Shown here in pieces: positions 1 through 9,331 of a stretch of 64,000 nucleotides of DNA. A model generated the notes under the pieces. The model searched no databases, was not told where the DNA came from, and saw only the letters and a program-made list of their open reading frames with translations. The translations under genes were made by a program, and so were the position numbers. The stretch is from Dysgonomonas sp. UBA7710 (lineage in GTDB: Bacteria; Bacteroidota; Bacteroidia; Bacteroidales; Dysgonomonadaceae). The DNA lies in contig NZ_DLFW01000002.1 in NCBI RefSeq assembly GCF_002482385.1, positions 186,001 to 250,000 on the forward strand. Reading direction: 5' to 3'. How positions within the stretch are numbered: the first letter of the stretch is position 1; each line of letters starts with the position of its first letter.

Positions 1-1499
1 ATATTTCATTAGTGGAAATATCAGGGAAGGTAAAACGCCCGATGTATTATGAGGTGACTGCTCAGGAAACTTTAGCCGATCTGATTAAATATTCGGGAGG
101 ATTCACTGGAGATGCCTATAGAGACGAAATCAGTCTGGTACGTAAAACAGGGGCTTATGATAAAGTATTTACCCTGACTTCTGCAAACTATGTCAATTTT
201 ATATTGGATGACGGGGATCAGATAGAAGTTCGTTCAGGATTAAACTTGTATGAAAATAGAGTTGAAATTCAAGGAGCAGCTTACAGACCTGGTTATTATG
301 AAATAGGGAAAGATATAAAGACGGTAAAGAACCTGATAGAGATGGCGGGCGGCTTGAGAGATAATGCATTTCAATATAGGGCGATATTAACAAGAGAAAA
401 GGATGACCTGACGATTGAAAATATTTCAATTAATCTGAATTCACTTCTTACAGGTAGTATTAGTGATATAGCTTTGAGAAAGAATGATATTCTGTTTATT
501 CCGACAAAAGATGTTGTTTCCGACTTAGGAGATTTTGCAATTTATGGAAATGTGGTTTCACCCGGTTCGTATAATTATGCAGATAATACAACTATCGAAG
601 ATTTAATAATCAAGGCGGGAGGATTGTTAGGCTCTGCTTCTACAGCTAAAGTTGATGTTGCCCGTAGGATTGTAGACCCGATGAGTACAGAAAGTCAGTC
701 TATAATTGCAGAGACATTTACCTTTAGCATAAAAGATGGTTTAATTGCGGATGGTATTTCTAATTTTACGTTGAAGCCTTATGACCAGGTATATGTGCGT
801 AGAAGTCCGGGGTATATTGAACAGCGTAATATTGAGCTTCAGGGTGAAGTATTATTTCCCGGAACATATGCTCTTAAAGAGAAGACCGAGAGGCTTTCGG
901 ATGTGATAAAACGAGCAGGAGATCTGACACCGCATGCTTATTCTCGGGGTGCGAAATTGGTGAGGGAAAAGTCCCAGAGAGAGATTGAAAACCAGAGAAA
1001 ATCGTTAAAAATGCTTTCTGAAAGCGGGGCAAAAGATTCTATATCCAGCGATTTAATGGAAATTGATAAGTATTATACTATAGGAATTGAGTTAGATAAA
1101 GCAATTGCAAATCCGAGATCTGAATATGACTTGGTATTACAGCCCGGAGATATGCTGCTGATACCGGAATACGATAACACTGTGAAGATTAATGGAGCTG
1201 TCATGTATCCGAATACTATATTATATAAAAAAGGTGAAAAGGTTTCATACTATATTAATCAGGCGGGAGGCTATAATGATATAGCTCAGAAGAAAAGGGC
1301 TTATATTGTTTATATGAATGGCACGGTAGCAAAGGTTAAAGGTTCGAGTCGAGATGCGATTCAACCGGGTTGTGAGATAATAGTCCCATCTAAAGAGCAG
1401 AAACAAAAAATGACTTTGGCAGAAACGATCAGCATTGGTACAAGTATAACTTCGATGGCCTCGGTTGTGGCTTTATTGATTAATGCATTGACTAAATAA
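1..1499 (+). CDS. Polysaccharide export outer-membrane protein with SLBB repeats (5'-partial)
   Basis: Wza-like outer-membrane protein for export of capsule or exopolysaccharide. The reading frame is open to the first bases of the window, so the N-terminal signal peptide, lipobox and poly-export domain lie outside. The GTG at 12 is only the first possible start inside the window, not the real one. The visible ~495 residues contain repeated SLBB-type units, each with a GG(F/L/Y)-type turn (near residues 29, 113, 203, 303 and 418 of the visible part), and end in a hydrophobic C-terminal helix that could cross the outer membrane. The wzz-like gene starts 3 bases after the stop, giving the usual export pair at the head of a capsule operon. 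Family is clear; the exact substrate is not. Confidence 0.9.
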   Translation, partial: ISLVEISGKVKRPMYYEVTAQETLADLIKYSGGFTGDAYRDEISLVRKTGAYDKVFTLTSANYVNFILDDGDQIEVRSGLNLYENRVEIQGAAYRPGYYEIGKDIKTVKNLIEMAGGLRDNAFQYRAILTREKDDLTIENISINLNSLLTGSISDIALRKNDILFIPTKDVVSDLGDFAIYGNVVSPGSYNYADNTTIEDLIIKAGGLLGSASTAKVDVARRIVDPMSTESQSIIAETFTFSIKDGLIADGISNFTLKPYDQVYVRRSPGYIEQRNIELQGEVLFPGTYALKEKTERLSDVIKRAGDLTPHAYSRGAKLVREKSQREIENQRKSLKMLSESGAKDSISSDLMEIDKYYTIGIELDKAIANPRSEYDLVLQPGDMLLIPEYDNTVKINGAVMYPNTILYKKGEKVSYYINQAGGYNDIAQKKRAYIVYMNGTVAKVKGSSRDAIQPGCEIIVPSKEQKQKMTLAETISIGTSITSMASVVALLINALTK

Positions 1500-1502
1500 G
1501 GG

Positions 1503-2576
1503 ATGGAAGAGAAGCAAAACAATATAGCAGAGGAGAAAGAAATTGATCTGCTGGCATTAGCCAATAAGATATGGGTAAATAAGACGTTTATATTAAAGGC
1601 CTTAGGTGTTGGATTATTTATAGGGCTTATAGTTGCATTTAGTATTCCGAAGGAATATACAACGACGGTAATTTTAACTCCGGAATCTAAATCTACAACA
1701 TCCGGAAATATGGGATCATTAGCTGCATTGGCTGGGATAAATCTGAATAGTGCTGTTGGAGAGGATGCTTTAGCTTCTCCGGAATTATATCCTAGCGTTA
1801 TTAATTCCACTCCTTTTTTAAGAGGCCTGCTGGATATAAAGGTAACTGATTCAAAGAAGAATATTGATATGACTTTGTATAGCTATATGAGTGATTATCA
1901 ATCTGCGGCATGGTGGGGTTATATCCTAAAGGCGCCCGGATTACTGAAGGGATTATTTGCATCGGAAAAGAAAGGTTTAAATGATGGAAATAAATCTAAT
2001 AGTCGTTTCATTTCCGAAGAAGATCAAGGGGTATTAAGTAATTTGGCTGATAGGATTATTATAGGTTCAGATAAAAAGACAGGAGTAACGACAATTGAGG
2101 TAATGATGCAAAGCCCTGAGATTTCAGCATATTTAGCCGATACGATAACGTCTTATCTTCAGTCTTATATAATTGATTACCGAACTCAGAAAGCAAGGAA
2201 AGATTTAGCATATTCAGAAAAGTTATACGAGGAATCTAAAGCTGATTATTATAAGACACAAGCAACTCTGGCCGCATATATCGATGGGAATATGAATGTT
2301 GTATCTGCCAAATATAGGACAACTCAGGAAAGGCTTCAAAATGAAGCTAGTTTAGCATATACAGTCTACAATCAGATGGCTCAACAATTGCAACTGGCTA
2401 AAGTAAAAGTGCAGGATACTACTCCGGTGTTTACAGTGATACAGCCGGCGGTGGAGCCTTTGTTTCCGTCGAAACCGTCGAAGAAGATAATTTTGGTGGG
2501 ATTTATATTTATTGGTACTATTAGTGCTATTGTTTGGGTGCTGAGAGAGGATATGAAACGTTTTTTAATAAACTGA
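1503..2576 (+). CDS. Wzz-type chain-length determinant protein
   Basis: Inner-membrane polysaccharide co-polymerase that sets chain length in Wzx/Wzy-dependent synthesis. The 357 residues have the standard layout: a short cytosolic N-terminus, a first membrane segment near residues 33-50, a long periplasmic part with coiled-coil-like helices (about 215-300), a proline-rich stretch (PLFPSKPSKK) and a second membrane segment near 328-346. No tyrosine-kinase domain is attached, so it is Wzz-like rather than a Wzc fusion. It follows the export gene by 3 bases and precedes the aldolase gene by 4, so the genes are almost certainly co-transcribed. Confidence 0.88.
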   Translation: MEEKQNNIAEEKEIDLLALANKIWVNKTFILKALGVGLFIGLIVAFSIPKEYTTTVILTPESKSTTSGNMGSLAALAGINLNSAVGEDALASPELYPSVINSTPFLRGLLDIKVTDSKKNIDMTLYSYMSDYQSAAWWGYILKAPGLLKGLFASEKKGLNDGNKSNSRFISEEDQGVLSNLADRIIIGSDKKTGVTTIEVMMQSPEISAYLADTITSYLQSYIIDYRTQKARKDLAYSEKLYEESKADYYKTQATLAAYIDGNMNVVSAKYRTTQERLQNEASLAYTVYNQMAQQLQLAKVKVQDTTPVFTVIQPAVEPLFPSKPSKKIILVGFIFIGTISAIVWVLREDMKRFLIN

Positions 2577-2580
2577 AAAC

Positions 2581-4116
2581 ATGATTAATATATTAGATTG
2601 CACTTTGCGGGATGGGGGATATTATACTAATTGGGATTTTGAAAATTCTTTAGTTGATCAATATATACACGCGGCAAATATATTGCCTATTGATTATTTA
2701 GAAGTTGGTTACAGAAATAATATCTCAAAATCCTATTTGGGAAAATATGCATATTCTCCAATTTACGAACTGGAGAGGTTAAGATCTAAAAGTCAAAAGA
2801 AACTAGCTATAATGTTAAACGAAAAAGATACAAAACTTGGAGATCTTTTTCATCTAACGGAACCTATAAAAGGCTTAGTTGACATGATAAGAATTGCTGT
2901 TGACCCGGTAAATATTGAAAGAGCAGTAAAACTAGCAGAAGCGATAAAATTGCAAGGATACGAGGTTGGTTTTAATGTAATGTATATGTCTAGATGGGGA
3001 CAGATAGAAAATTTTTATAGCAATCTTTTTAATTTAAATCGAGATACTATTGACCTTTTATGTATGGTTGATTCTTTTGGAGGAATAACACCAGTAGAAG
3101 TTGCAGAATCTATAGATCGAATAAAAGCAAGAATTGATATTCCATTGGGTTTTCATGGGCATAATAATTTAGAATTGGCATTGGTAAATACGTTGACTGC
3201 AATAGAAAAAGGGGTTGATTTTGTAGATTCTACTATTTTAGGAATGGGAAGGGGTGCCGGTAATCTTAAAACAGAGCTATTATTAACCTATTTATCGAAA
3301 TATTATAACCTCACTGTTGATTTCAATGTGATGGGTTCTTTGATAACGACATTTGGTCCATTACATGAAAGATACAGATGGGGAACAAATCTGCCTTATA
3401 TGATTTCAGGAGCAAATTCTATACCCCAAAAGGAAGTAATGGAATGGGTTGGAAATAGAATTTATTCGTTTAATAGTATAATAAGGGCTTTGGATAATAA
3501 GAAAGAGTGTCAGATTGATAATAAGAAGTATCCTATTTTTAAGGATATAGCCTATTCTGATGTCCTGATAATTGGAGGTGGAAGTGGCTCAGTCGAACAT
3601 TTAGATGGAATCATTCAATTTATTAAGACAAGACCAAATATAGCAATTATACATGCGACATCCAGGAATGCACTATATTATAAAAATATAGAAGCACCAC
3701 AATATTTTTGTTTGGTTGGAAGTGAAGGAGAACGTTTAAAAAAAATATTTAATTGCGATATAAGTTCTATAAGAAAGTGTGTTTTACCACCTTATCCCCG
3801 TATAATGGGCACAGATGTACCTTTGAGTGTAGAGGATCGAACCTTTGAACTGGAATCTATAACATTTACAGACTTATACAAAGATTCTTGTACATCTTTA
3901 GCCTTGGAAGTGGCTTTACAAATGACGCCTAAGAATATTTATATAGTAGGTTATGATGGTTATCCGAACGGATTGACTCAAAGAGAAAGAGAATTATCTA
4001 ATGAGAATGAATATTTATTTAACGTTTTTACTGAAACTTGTAACATAAAATTAACTTCATTAACACCATCATTATATACAGACTTGATTGTAGAATCTAT
4101 TTATCAAAAAATCTAA
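2581..4116 (+). CDS. DRE-TIM aldolase fused to a Rossmann-like C-terminal domain
   Basis: The N-terminal ~300 residues are an HMGL-like/4-hydroxy-2-oxovalerate aldolase-type barrel: LDCTLRDGG at residues 4-12, a conserved HGHNN near 192, and a GMGRGAGN glycine motif near 222. Members cleave or form C-C bonds next to a pyruvate-like carbon using a divalent metal. From about residue 320 a second domain begins with IIGGGSGSVEHL and ends with a VGYDGYP motif near 455; it resembles nucleotide-binding Rossmann-type folds, but I cannot name the family. The next gene encodes a CMP-ketosugar synthetase, so a role in making an unusual 2-keto acid sugar is plausible. That substrate is inference. Very AT-rich, like the rest of the cassette. 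Confidence 0.75.
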   Translation: MINILDCTLRDGGYYTNWDFENSLVDQYIHAANILPIDYLEVGYRNNISKSYLGKYAYSPIYELERLRSKSQKKLAIMLNEKDTKLGDLFHLTEPIKGLVDMIRIAVDPVNIERAVKLAEAIKLQGYEVGFNVMYMSRWGQIENFYSNLFNLNRDTIDLLCMVDSFGGITPVEVAESIDRIKARIDIPLGFHGHNNLELALVNTLTAIEKGVDFVDSTILGMGRGAGNLKTELLLTYLSKYYNLTVDFNVMGSLITTFGPLHERYRWGTNLPYMISGANSIPQKEVMEWVGNRIYSFNSIIRALDNKKECQIDNKKYPIFKDIAYSDVLIIGGGSGSVEHLDGIIQFIKTRPNIAIIHATSRNALYYKNIEAPQYFCLVGSEGERLKKIFNCDISSIRKCVLPPYPRIMGTDVPLSVEDRTFELESITFTDLYKDSCTSLALEVALQMTPKNIYIVGYDGYPNGLTQRERELSNENEYLFNVFTETCNIKLTSLTPSLYTDLIVESIYQKI

Positions 4117-4120
4117 TTTT

Positions 4121-4858
4121 ATGAAAAAAATAATAGGAGTGATTCCCGCCCGGTATAAATCATCTCGTTTTCCAGGTAAACCTTTAGCATTAATTAATGG
4201 TAAACCTATGATTATCTATGTTGCAGAATTAACCGCAAAAGCTTTGGGTATAGAGAATACTTATGTAGCAACAGATGATCAACGCATTTTTGATAGTGTA
4301 ACTTCATTTGGATTTAATGTGATAATGACGTCGGAGTCATGTCTAACCGGGACTGATAGGTTATGGGATTTTGCTCAGCAGATAGAAGCCGATATATATG
4401 TGAATATACAAGGAGATGAGCCTTTGCTAAACCCGGATGATATAAAGTCTATAGTTAATGAAAAGCTCAAATATCCCAACTATGTCATAAATGGAATGTG
4501 TTCAGTATTGGATGATGAAGATCCTAAAAATATTAATATACCGAAAGTTTTAACCGATAAGGATAAAAATCTTATTTATATGTCCAGATTGGCAATTCCA
4601 GGTATAAAGTCTGAGTCCTTGAGTATAAAGCCGATTTATAAAAAGCAAGTTTGTATTTATGCTTTTAGTTACGAAGAATTAAAAGCTTTTGGAAGTGAGA
4701 CAGAAAAGGCATATTATGAGCAATTTGAAGATATAGAAATACTTCGTTTTTTTGATCTCAATATCCCTATTAAAATGGTTGAAACTACAGGGTCAACCAT
4801 TGCAGTTGATAATCCGGAAGATATCCTGGCTGTTGAAAGAATACTAGATATGAATTAA
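4121..4858 (+). CDS. CMP-Kdo synthetase-like cytidylyltransferase (KdsB family)
   Basis: Couples CTP to a 2-keto-3-deoxy sugar acid, giving a CMP-sugar donor and pyrophosphate. The 245 residues match KdsB length. The N-terminus carries the nucleotide-binding signature PARYKSSRFPGKPL (about 9-22), the middle has NIQGDEPLL (about 94-102), and TTGSTIAVDNPED near the C-terminus fits the family. A housekeeping kdsB for lipid A core would normally lie elsewhere, so a copy inside a capsule cassette and directly after an aldolase gene suggests a dedicated ketosugar for this polysaccharide. The substrate may be Kdo itself or a relative. Spacing to the aldolase gene is 4 bases. Confidence 0.85.
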   Translation: MKKIIGVIPARYKSSRFPGKPLALINGKPMIIYVAELTAKALGIENTYVATDDQRIFDSVTSFGFNVIMTSESCLTGTDRLWDFAQQIEADIYVNIQGDEPLLNPDDIKSIVNEKLKYPNYVINGMCSVLDDEDPKNINIPKVLTDKDKNLIYMSRLAIPGIKSESLSIKPIYKKQVCIYAFSYEELKAFGSETEKAYYEQFEDIEILRFFDLNIPIKMVETTGSTIAVDNPEDILAVERILDMN

Positions 4859-4937
4859 TAGAAGAATATAAGCATTTAACAAAATATAATGAGAATATTT
4901 GTTTGTAATTTTCAAGAATATAAATCAAACGCTTTTA

Positions 4938-6122
4938 ATGAATAGGTATATTTATTGTTTTCTTGTATTATTTTTATTATCTTGTACAAAAGAAGATGAT
5001 TTAAATATTATTAATGTATCTAATATATCCGATCAGGTTGGTATAGTAGTTTCTGATACAACCAAAGAAAAACTCGCTCATTGCTCCCTTTTATACAGCG
5101 ATAGATTCTTAAATGATGGAACTTTTTGGATATCTTATTATTGTGACGAAACCCAATCTATTGAAAATCCCCTTCATACAACAATATATCCTGTCTTATG
5201 CAGACTAAATATAAGAAAGAAATATAAGGATTCCCTTTTGCGTTGGCCTATCATAAAGGCAAATTCTATATTTAAAGACATCAGGATAGGAAATAGGGCT
5301 CTATATGACCCAAATTTACGGGTTAATGAAACTAATATACAAGTTTATTTTCAGGCTTTAATCAATGGAAAAACTAGTATTGTTTATCGGGAGTTTGATA
5401 AGAATAAGTTGCAGTTTAAAGAAGAATTGCAAATTTCGAAGTTGAGATATAATAACGTGGATGGGAAGGAACAAGTTTATAATTTAGATGATGATGGTGT
5501 TGCTCAATGTCTTAAAGATTTTGGTTATCAGGGTAAGGGAATAACCCATCTAATCATAACCCGTTTTATAGAGTATAAAGGATATACATATATGGCACTT
5601 ACGCCATATTCAGGGACATCAAGAGGTATACTCCTTAAATCTTCAGATGGAATTGTTTGGGATGTGGTAACAATCCAACCGAAGGATATTCTTGACATAG
5701 AATCTCAAATAGAGATCGTTGATGATGTTATTTATTATGTTGCGCGTTCTGCATATAATAAATGTTTTATTGGAAAATATGAGATGTTATACAATCGATG
5801 GACTGATTTAATCGAAATTCCAAAAAGTATTGGCTCTCGCCCCGAAATATTTTTCTTCAATAATCGCTTATATACTATTTATAATATAAATAATCCTATT
5901 AACTTCGGATGGGGCGTAATCCCTCGGAATTCTGCAACAATAAGTGAAGTAAATCTTTCCTCTTTGGATTTAGTTACCAAGTTTACCATCCAGAATGAAT
6001 ATGGATTTCACTACTTTAGCGTCAGCCAATTTGACAATGGCCTTTATATGACTTACTCGGAAGATAGAAGAAAGTTGAATTTACATGCATCGGATATAGT
6101 TTTTTTAAAATTAGATCTTTGA
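4938..6122 (+). CDS. Secreted lipoprotein, probable beta-propeller, function unknown
   Basis: I chose the ATG at 4938 because it gives a clean lipoprotein signal (MNRYIYCFLVLFLLSC, lipid-accepting Cys at 16). An upstream TTG at 4899 would bury it. The ~395-residue product has repeated beta-rich segments and one SSDGIVW stretch like an Asp-box/BNR turn, so a five- or six-bladed propeller of the sialidase/GH43-like type is likely, but I recognise no catalytic set. It lies between the cytidylyltransferase and flippase genes, an unusual place for an exported protein; it might trim, bind or modify the polysaccharide at the cell surface. A 17-codon reading frame (4889-4942) overlaps the start and may be a leader or chance. 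Confidence 0.6.
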   Translation: MNRYIYCFLVLFLLSCTKEDDLNIINVSNISDQVGIVVSDTTKEKLAHCSLLYSDRFLNDGTFWISYYCDETQSIENPLHTTIYPVLCRLNIRKKYKDSLLRWPIIKANSIFKDIRIGNRALYDPNLRVNETNIQVYFQALINGKTSIVYREFDKNKLQFKEELQISKLRYNNVDGKEQVYNLDDDGVAQCLKDFGYQGKGITHLIITRFIEYKGYTYMALTPYSGTSRGILLKSSDGIVWDVVTIQPKDILDIESQIEIVDDVIYYVARSAYNKCFIGKYEMLYNRWTDLIEIPKSIGSRPEIFFFNNRLYTIYNINNPINFGWGVIPRNSATISEVNLSSLDLVTKFTIQNEYGFHYFSVSQFDNGLYMTYSEDRRKLNLHASDIVFLKLDL

Positions 6123-6126
6123 GATA

Positions 6127-7437
6127 ATGATGTCGTTACAAAGAATATATAAATCTTCTCTTTTTAAAAATACATCTATTTATATAGTTACAGATGCCTT
6201 AAATAAGGCAATTCCGTTCCTGTTGCTACCTTTCTTGACTCATTATCTGTTGCCGGAAGATTATGGGGTGATTACAAATTTTAACGTAATAATCCAGATA
6301 TTATCTGTCTTTTGTTATAGTTGCACCGTAGCTGCACTACCTGTCATGTACTATAAATTGAATAAAGATGAACTGCGATTATATGTTTCTAATATAATCA
6401 TACTTAATACGGCTATTACAGTAGTTGTTTCGGTTCTTTTGATTATATTTAACGGTTTGATATATGGTTCATTGCAGTTATCCTTGTTATACCAGTTGGT
6501 TAGTCTTATTGTGGTGTGGTTCAGTTCGTTGACTTATGTTAATCTAGTTTTGTGGCGGTGTGAGGAAAGACCTTTATCATTTGGAAAATATCAAATTTCT
6601 CAATCTATATTTAGTGCTTTATCAACTATTTTGCTGGTGATAGTCCTTCTAATGGGATGGCAAGGTAGGGTTTACAGTTATTTGATTTCTGCTGTGGTTT
6701 TTGGGTTAGTAAGTCTTTATGTATTAAAAATAAGGGGATTTTTGGAGTTATCGGTATCAAAGAAGTATATGACGCATGCATTATTTTTTGCATTACCCTT
6801 GGTGCCTCATGCACTTTCTTTCTGGTTGAAAAGCGGTGTGGATAAAATATTATTGACTGATATGTGTAGCCTCACCGAGAACGGGTTATATTCAGTTGCA
6901 ATGACATTAGGAAGTATTGTGACTATGGTGCTTCTTGCCTTTAATAACGCTTATGCTCCATACTTATATAAGAAGCTGACATATTTTGATGATAATAAAA
7001 ATAATATTGGTATGGAGAAAGATAAGGTTAAATTAGTAAAATTGACATATAGTATCGTAATATTAGCATTAGTTTTGGTTTTCTTTGCATATTGGATATC
7101 TTGGTTTATTATAAAATATGTATATGATATATCATATTCAGATTCCATTAAGTTTTTACCCTATGTAATGATCGGGCAATTTTTCTATGGGGGATACTTA
7201 ATGTTTGTATGTTACTTTCATCATACATTCAGGACAAAACTTTTAGGAACAATAACGTTTCTGTTGAGTATGTTACAGATTGCGATGTCATATTTATTTA
7301 TTAAGTGGATTGATTCTACCGGTGTTGCAATAGCATCTGCTGTTGTATCTTTCCTCACATTTTTCTTTGTCGCTATATTTGCAATGAAAATTTATCAATT
7401 ACCATGGTTATTCTTTATTAATAAAAAAAATGAATAA
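6127..7437 (+). CDS. Wzx-type polysaccharide flippase
   Basis: Multi-drug/oligosaccharidyl-lipid/polysaccharide (MOP) exporter that flips undecaprenyl-linked repeat units across the inner membrane. The 436 residues are hydrophobic almost throughout, with about 12-14 predicted membrane segments. The N-terminus (LPFLTHYLLPEDYGVI) is the family pattern of a flexible helix followed by PE-YG. Two adjacent ATGs at 6127 and 6130 are equally good starts. The 3' end overlaps the next gene by 8 bases, indicating translational coupling. Together with the Wzy-like and Wzz-like proteins it assigns the locus to the Wzx/Wzy pathway. Confidence 0.88.
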   Translation: MMSLQRIYKSSLFKNTSIYIVTDALNKAIPFLLLPFLTHYLLPEDYGVITNFNVIIQILSVFCYSCTVAALPVMYYKLNKDELRLYVSNIIILNTAITVVVSVLLIIFNGLIYGSLQLSLLYQLVSLIVVWFSSLTYVNLVLWRCEERPLSFGKYQISQSIFSALSTILLVIVLLMGWQGRVYSYLISAVVFGLVSLYVLKIRGFLELSVSKKYMTHALFFALPLVPHALSFWLKSGVDKILLTDMCSLTENGLYSVAMTLGSIVTMVLLAFNNAYAPYLYKKLTYFDDNKNNIGMEKDKVKLVKLTYSIVILALVLVFFAYWISWFIIKYVYDISYSDSIKFLPYVMIGQFFYGGYLMFVCYFHHTFRTKLLGTITFLLSMLQIAMSYLFIKWIDSTGVAIASAVVSFLTFFFVAIFAMKIYQLPWLFFINKKNE

Positions 7438-8701
7438 TAAATTTCAAAAATATAAACAGCTCAAAGATCAACTGAATATTCAATATAAAGGCATCAATCT
7501 AAATAGGGTGATGGCTATTGAACTTTGGACTTTTGTGAATGATAAGAAATCATTTTCTTTTAAGAGAATATTTTATTTTTTTATTTCTCTGAATTTAAAA
7601 AAAATAAAGACAGAAAGACCAATTTTGTCTACAATGGGAGTATATAACAGAAATGATCACACTGAATTGTATCAAAATGTTATTGAAAAATTGGAGAAGC
7701 AAATATCAATAAATGACCTAAAGGAATATAATAGAATTATTAGAGTTTATCCTAACTTAATTTTTAAATGTACAAAAGATGTATTGAAGAGATTAAAATA
7801 TACGAATTTTAGTTTTATTCAAAAAATGATAATATCCGCGCGATTTGTACACTATGCCAATATAATTGAGGATATGCAGAAAGTTGACCTTACAAATATA
7901 TCCAAATACTTAGCATTTAGTGGAGTTCATCCTTTAGAGAATCTGTTTACTCAATATTTATCCAATAAGAATATTAAAACATATTCTTTACAACATGGAG
8001 TAACTTTTTTATTGGAGAAGGATATATCTATTGATGCCTTGTGTTATGAGAATTTTCAGTCAGACATCCTCTTATGTTGGGGAAAATACACAGTTGATGA
8101 ATATCATAGATTCGGAATTTCATCGGAAAGATTATTAGTAGCAGGATATCCTAAAACTTCAGAGTGTATAAATCTTAAGGTTAATAATGCTTATCGCAAA
8201 TGCTTGGTGCTTTGCTCTAGACATATCTATGATAATGCAAATCTCGAACTATTAAATATATGTGGAGAAATTAGAGAAATAGAATTCTTTTTGAAGTTGC
8301 ACCCCTCTTTGGATATTGAAAGATATAAAAAACGGGTATCTAATGCCAGTAATCTAACAATCATTGAGAATGGTCAAACTTTAATGTCATTGGCCGATAA
8401 TGAGTTATTCGATTTTTCTATTGCTGTTAATACAAGTGCATATTATGAGGTGTTAGCTAAAGGAATTCCTTGCTTACGTTACGATAATGGAGTCTTTGAC
8501 AAAATGTATGGATTAAATGATATTTTCACATCAAAAAATCAAATGTTAGAAATTCTTGATCGGCTAAAAGCCCAGCCCCTTTCAGAATTTCAACAAGAAG
8601 TAAACTTACTATTAAACTATGTATTAGGTATCGGTGAGGACAAGTATAGAGAGATTTTATTGAACTTTGAGAAAAATGTTAATTTTATAAACCATGATTG
8701 A
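7430..8701 (+). CDS. Putative GT-B glycosyltransferase with LQHG and KLHP motifs
   Basis: A 423-residue soluble protein. Its order of motifs is that of GT-B-like capsule enzymes (CDP-glycerol-type and KpsC/KpsS-like transferases): SLQHGVTF near 185, ILLCWGKYTVDEYHRFG near 215, GYPKT near 242, LKLHPS near 288, and NTSAYYEVLAKGIPC near 340. I cannot give a GT family number. Because the locus also encodes a CMP-ketosugar synthetase, this is the best local candidate for a transferase using that CMP donor, which is inference. The start overlaps the flippase gene by 8 bases and the end overlaps the acetyltransferase gene by 8 bases. Confidence 0.55.
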   Translation: MNNKFQKYKQLKDQLNIQYKGINLNRVMAIELWTFVNDKKSFSFKRIFYFFISLNLKKIKTERPILSTMGVYNRNDHTELYQNVIEKLEKQISINDLKEYNRIIRVYPNLIFKCTKDVLKRLKYTNFSFIQKMIISARFVHYANIIEDMQKVDLTNISKYLAFSGVHPLENLFTQYLSNKNIKTYSLQHGVTFLLEKDISIDALCYENFQSDILLCWGKYTVDEYHRFGISSERLLVAGYPKTSECINLKVNNAYRKCLVLCSRHIYDNANLELLNICGEIREIEFFLKLHPSLDIERYKKRVSNASNLTIIENGQTLMSLADNELFDFSIAVNTSAYYEVLAKGIPCLRYDNGVFDKMYGLNDIFTSKNQMLEILDRLKAQPLSEFQQEVNLLLNYVLGIGEDKYREILLNFEKNVNFINHD

Positions 8702-9308
8702 GAAGATCTATAATAGATTGAAGATATTCAGAAATAATAGGAAATGGCGTCTATTAAATAGACATAATTTTACTACACTGAATAGTTTATGTTCTACAGA
8801 GCTTATTCAAGTTGGACGAGAAACTTATGGAAATCTCACCGTTTCAAGTTGGGGAGTAGCCAATGAAGGCTTAAAAATAGGAAGTTATTGTTCTATAGCT
8901 GATGAGGTCAAATTCATATTAGGCGGTAATCATAGATTAGATACATTCTCTACTTATCCTTTTAAAGTGAAAAAATTTAATATTCAGGACGCAGAGGCGA
9001 TATCAAAAGGACCTATTATTATCGAAGATGATGTTTGGATCGGCCTTTATACGATCATTCTGTCTGGTGTAAAAATTGGCAAAGGATCTGTTATTGGGGC
9101 TGGATCCGTTGTTGCGAAAGATATACCTCCATATTCAATAGCCGTTGGAAACCCTGTTAGAGTATTAAGGAAAAGATTTAGAGATGAGGTGATTGAATTC
9201 CTTTTACAACAAGATTTTAATAGTATAGATTTTAACAAAGTAAAAATTGATGATTTATACAAATCAATATCCACTGTAGAGGATATAAAAGAGACCATTT
9301 TAAAATAA
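8694..9308 (+). CDS. CatB-like O-acetyltransferase (left-handed beta-helix)
   Basis: Hexapeptide-repeat acetyltransferase of the xenobiotic/CatB-related group, likely to O-acetylate a sugar of the repeat unit using acetyl-CoA. The 204 residues contain the family stretch GSYCSIADEVKFILGGNHR (about 63-81), where the His is the expected catalytic base, followed by repeat turns (GPIIIEDDVWIG, VKIGKGSVIGAGSVVAKDI) and the closing VGNPVRVLRKRF. The start lies 8 bases inside the preceding GT gene. Cytosolic, no signal peptide. Acceptor unknown. Confidence 0.85.
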   Translation: MIEKIYNRLKIFRNNRKWRLLNRHNFTTLNSLCSTELIQVGRETYGNLTVSSWGVANEGLKIGSYCSIADEVKFILGGNHRLDTFSTYPFKVKKFNIQDAEAISKGPIIIEDDVWIGLYTIILSGVKIGKGSVIGAGSVVAKDIPPYSIAVGNPVRVLRKRFRDEVIEFLLQQDFNSIDFNKVKIDDLYKSISTVEDIKETILK

Positions 9309-9331
9309 TAAGATTTAATCTAAAATAATAT

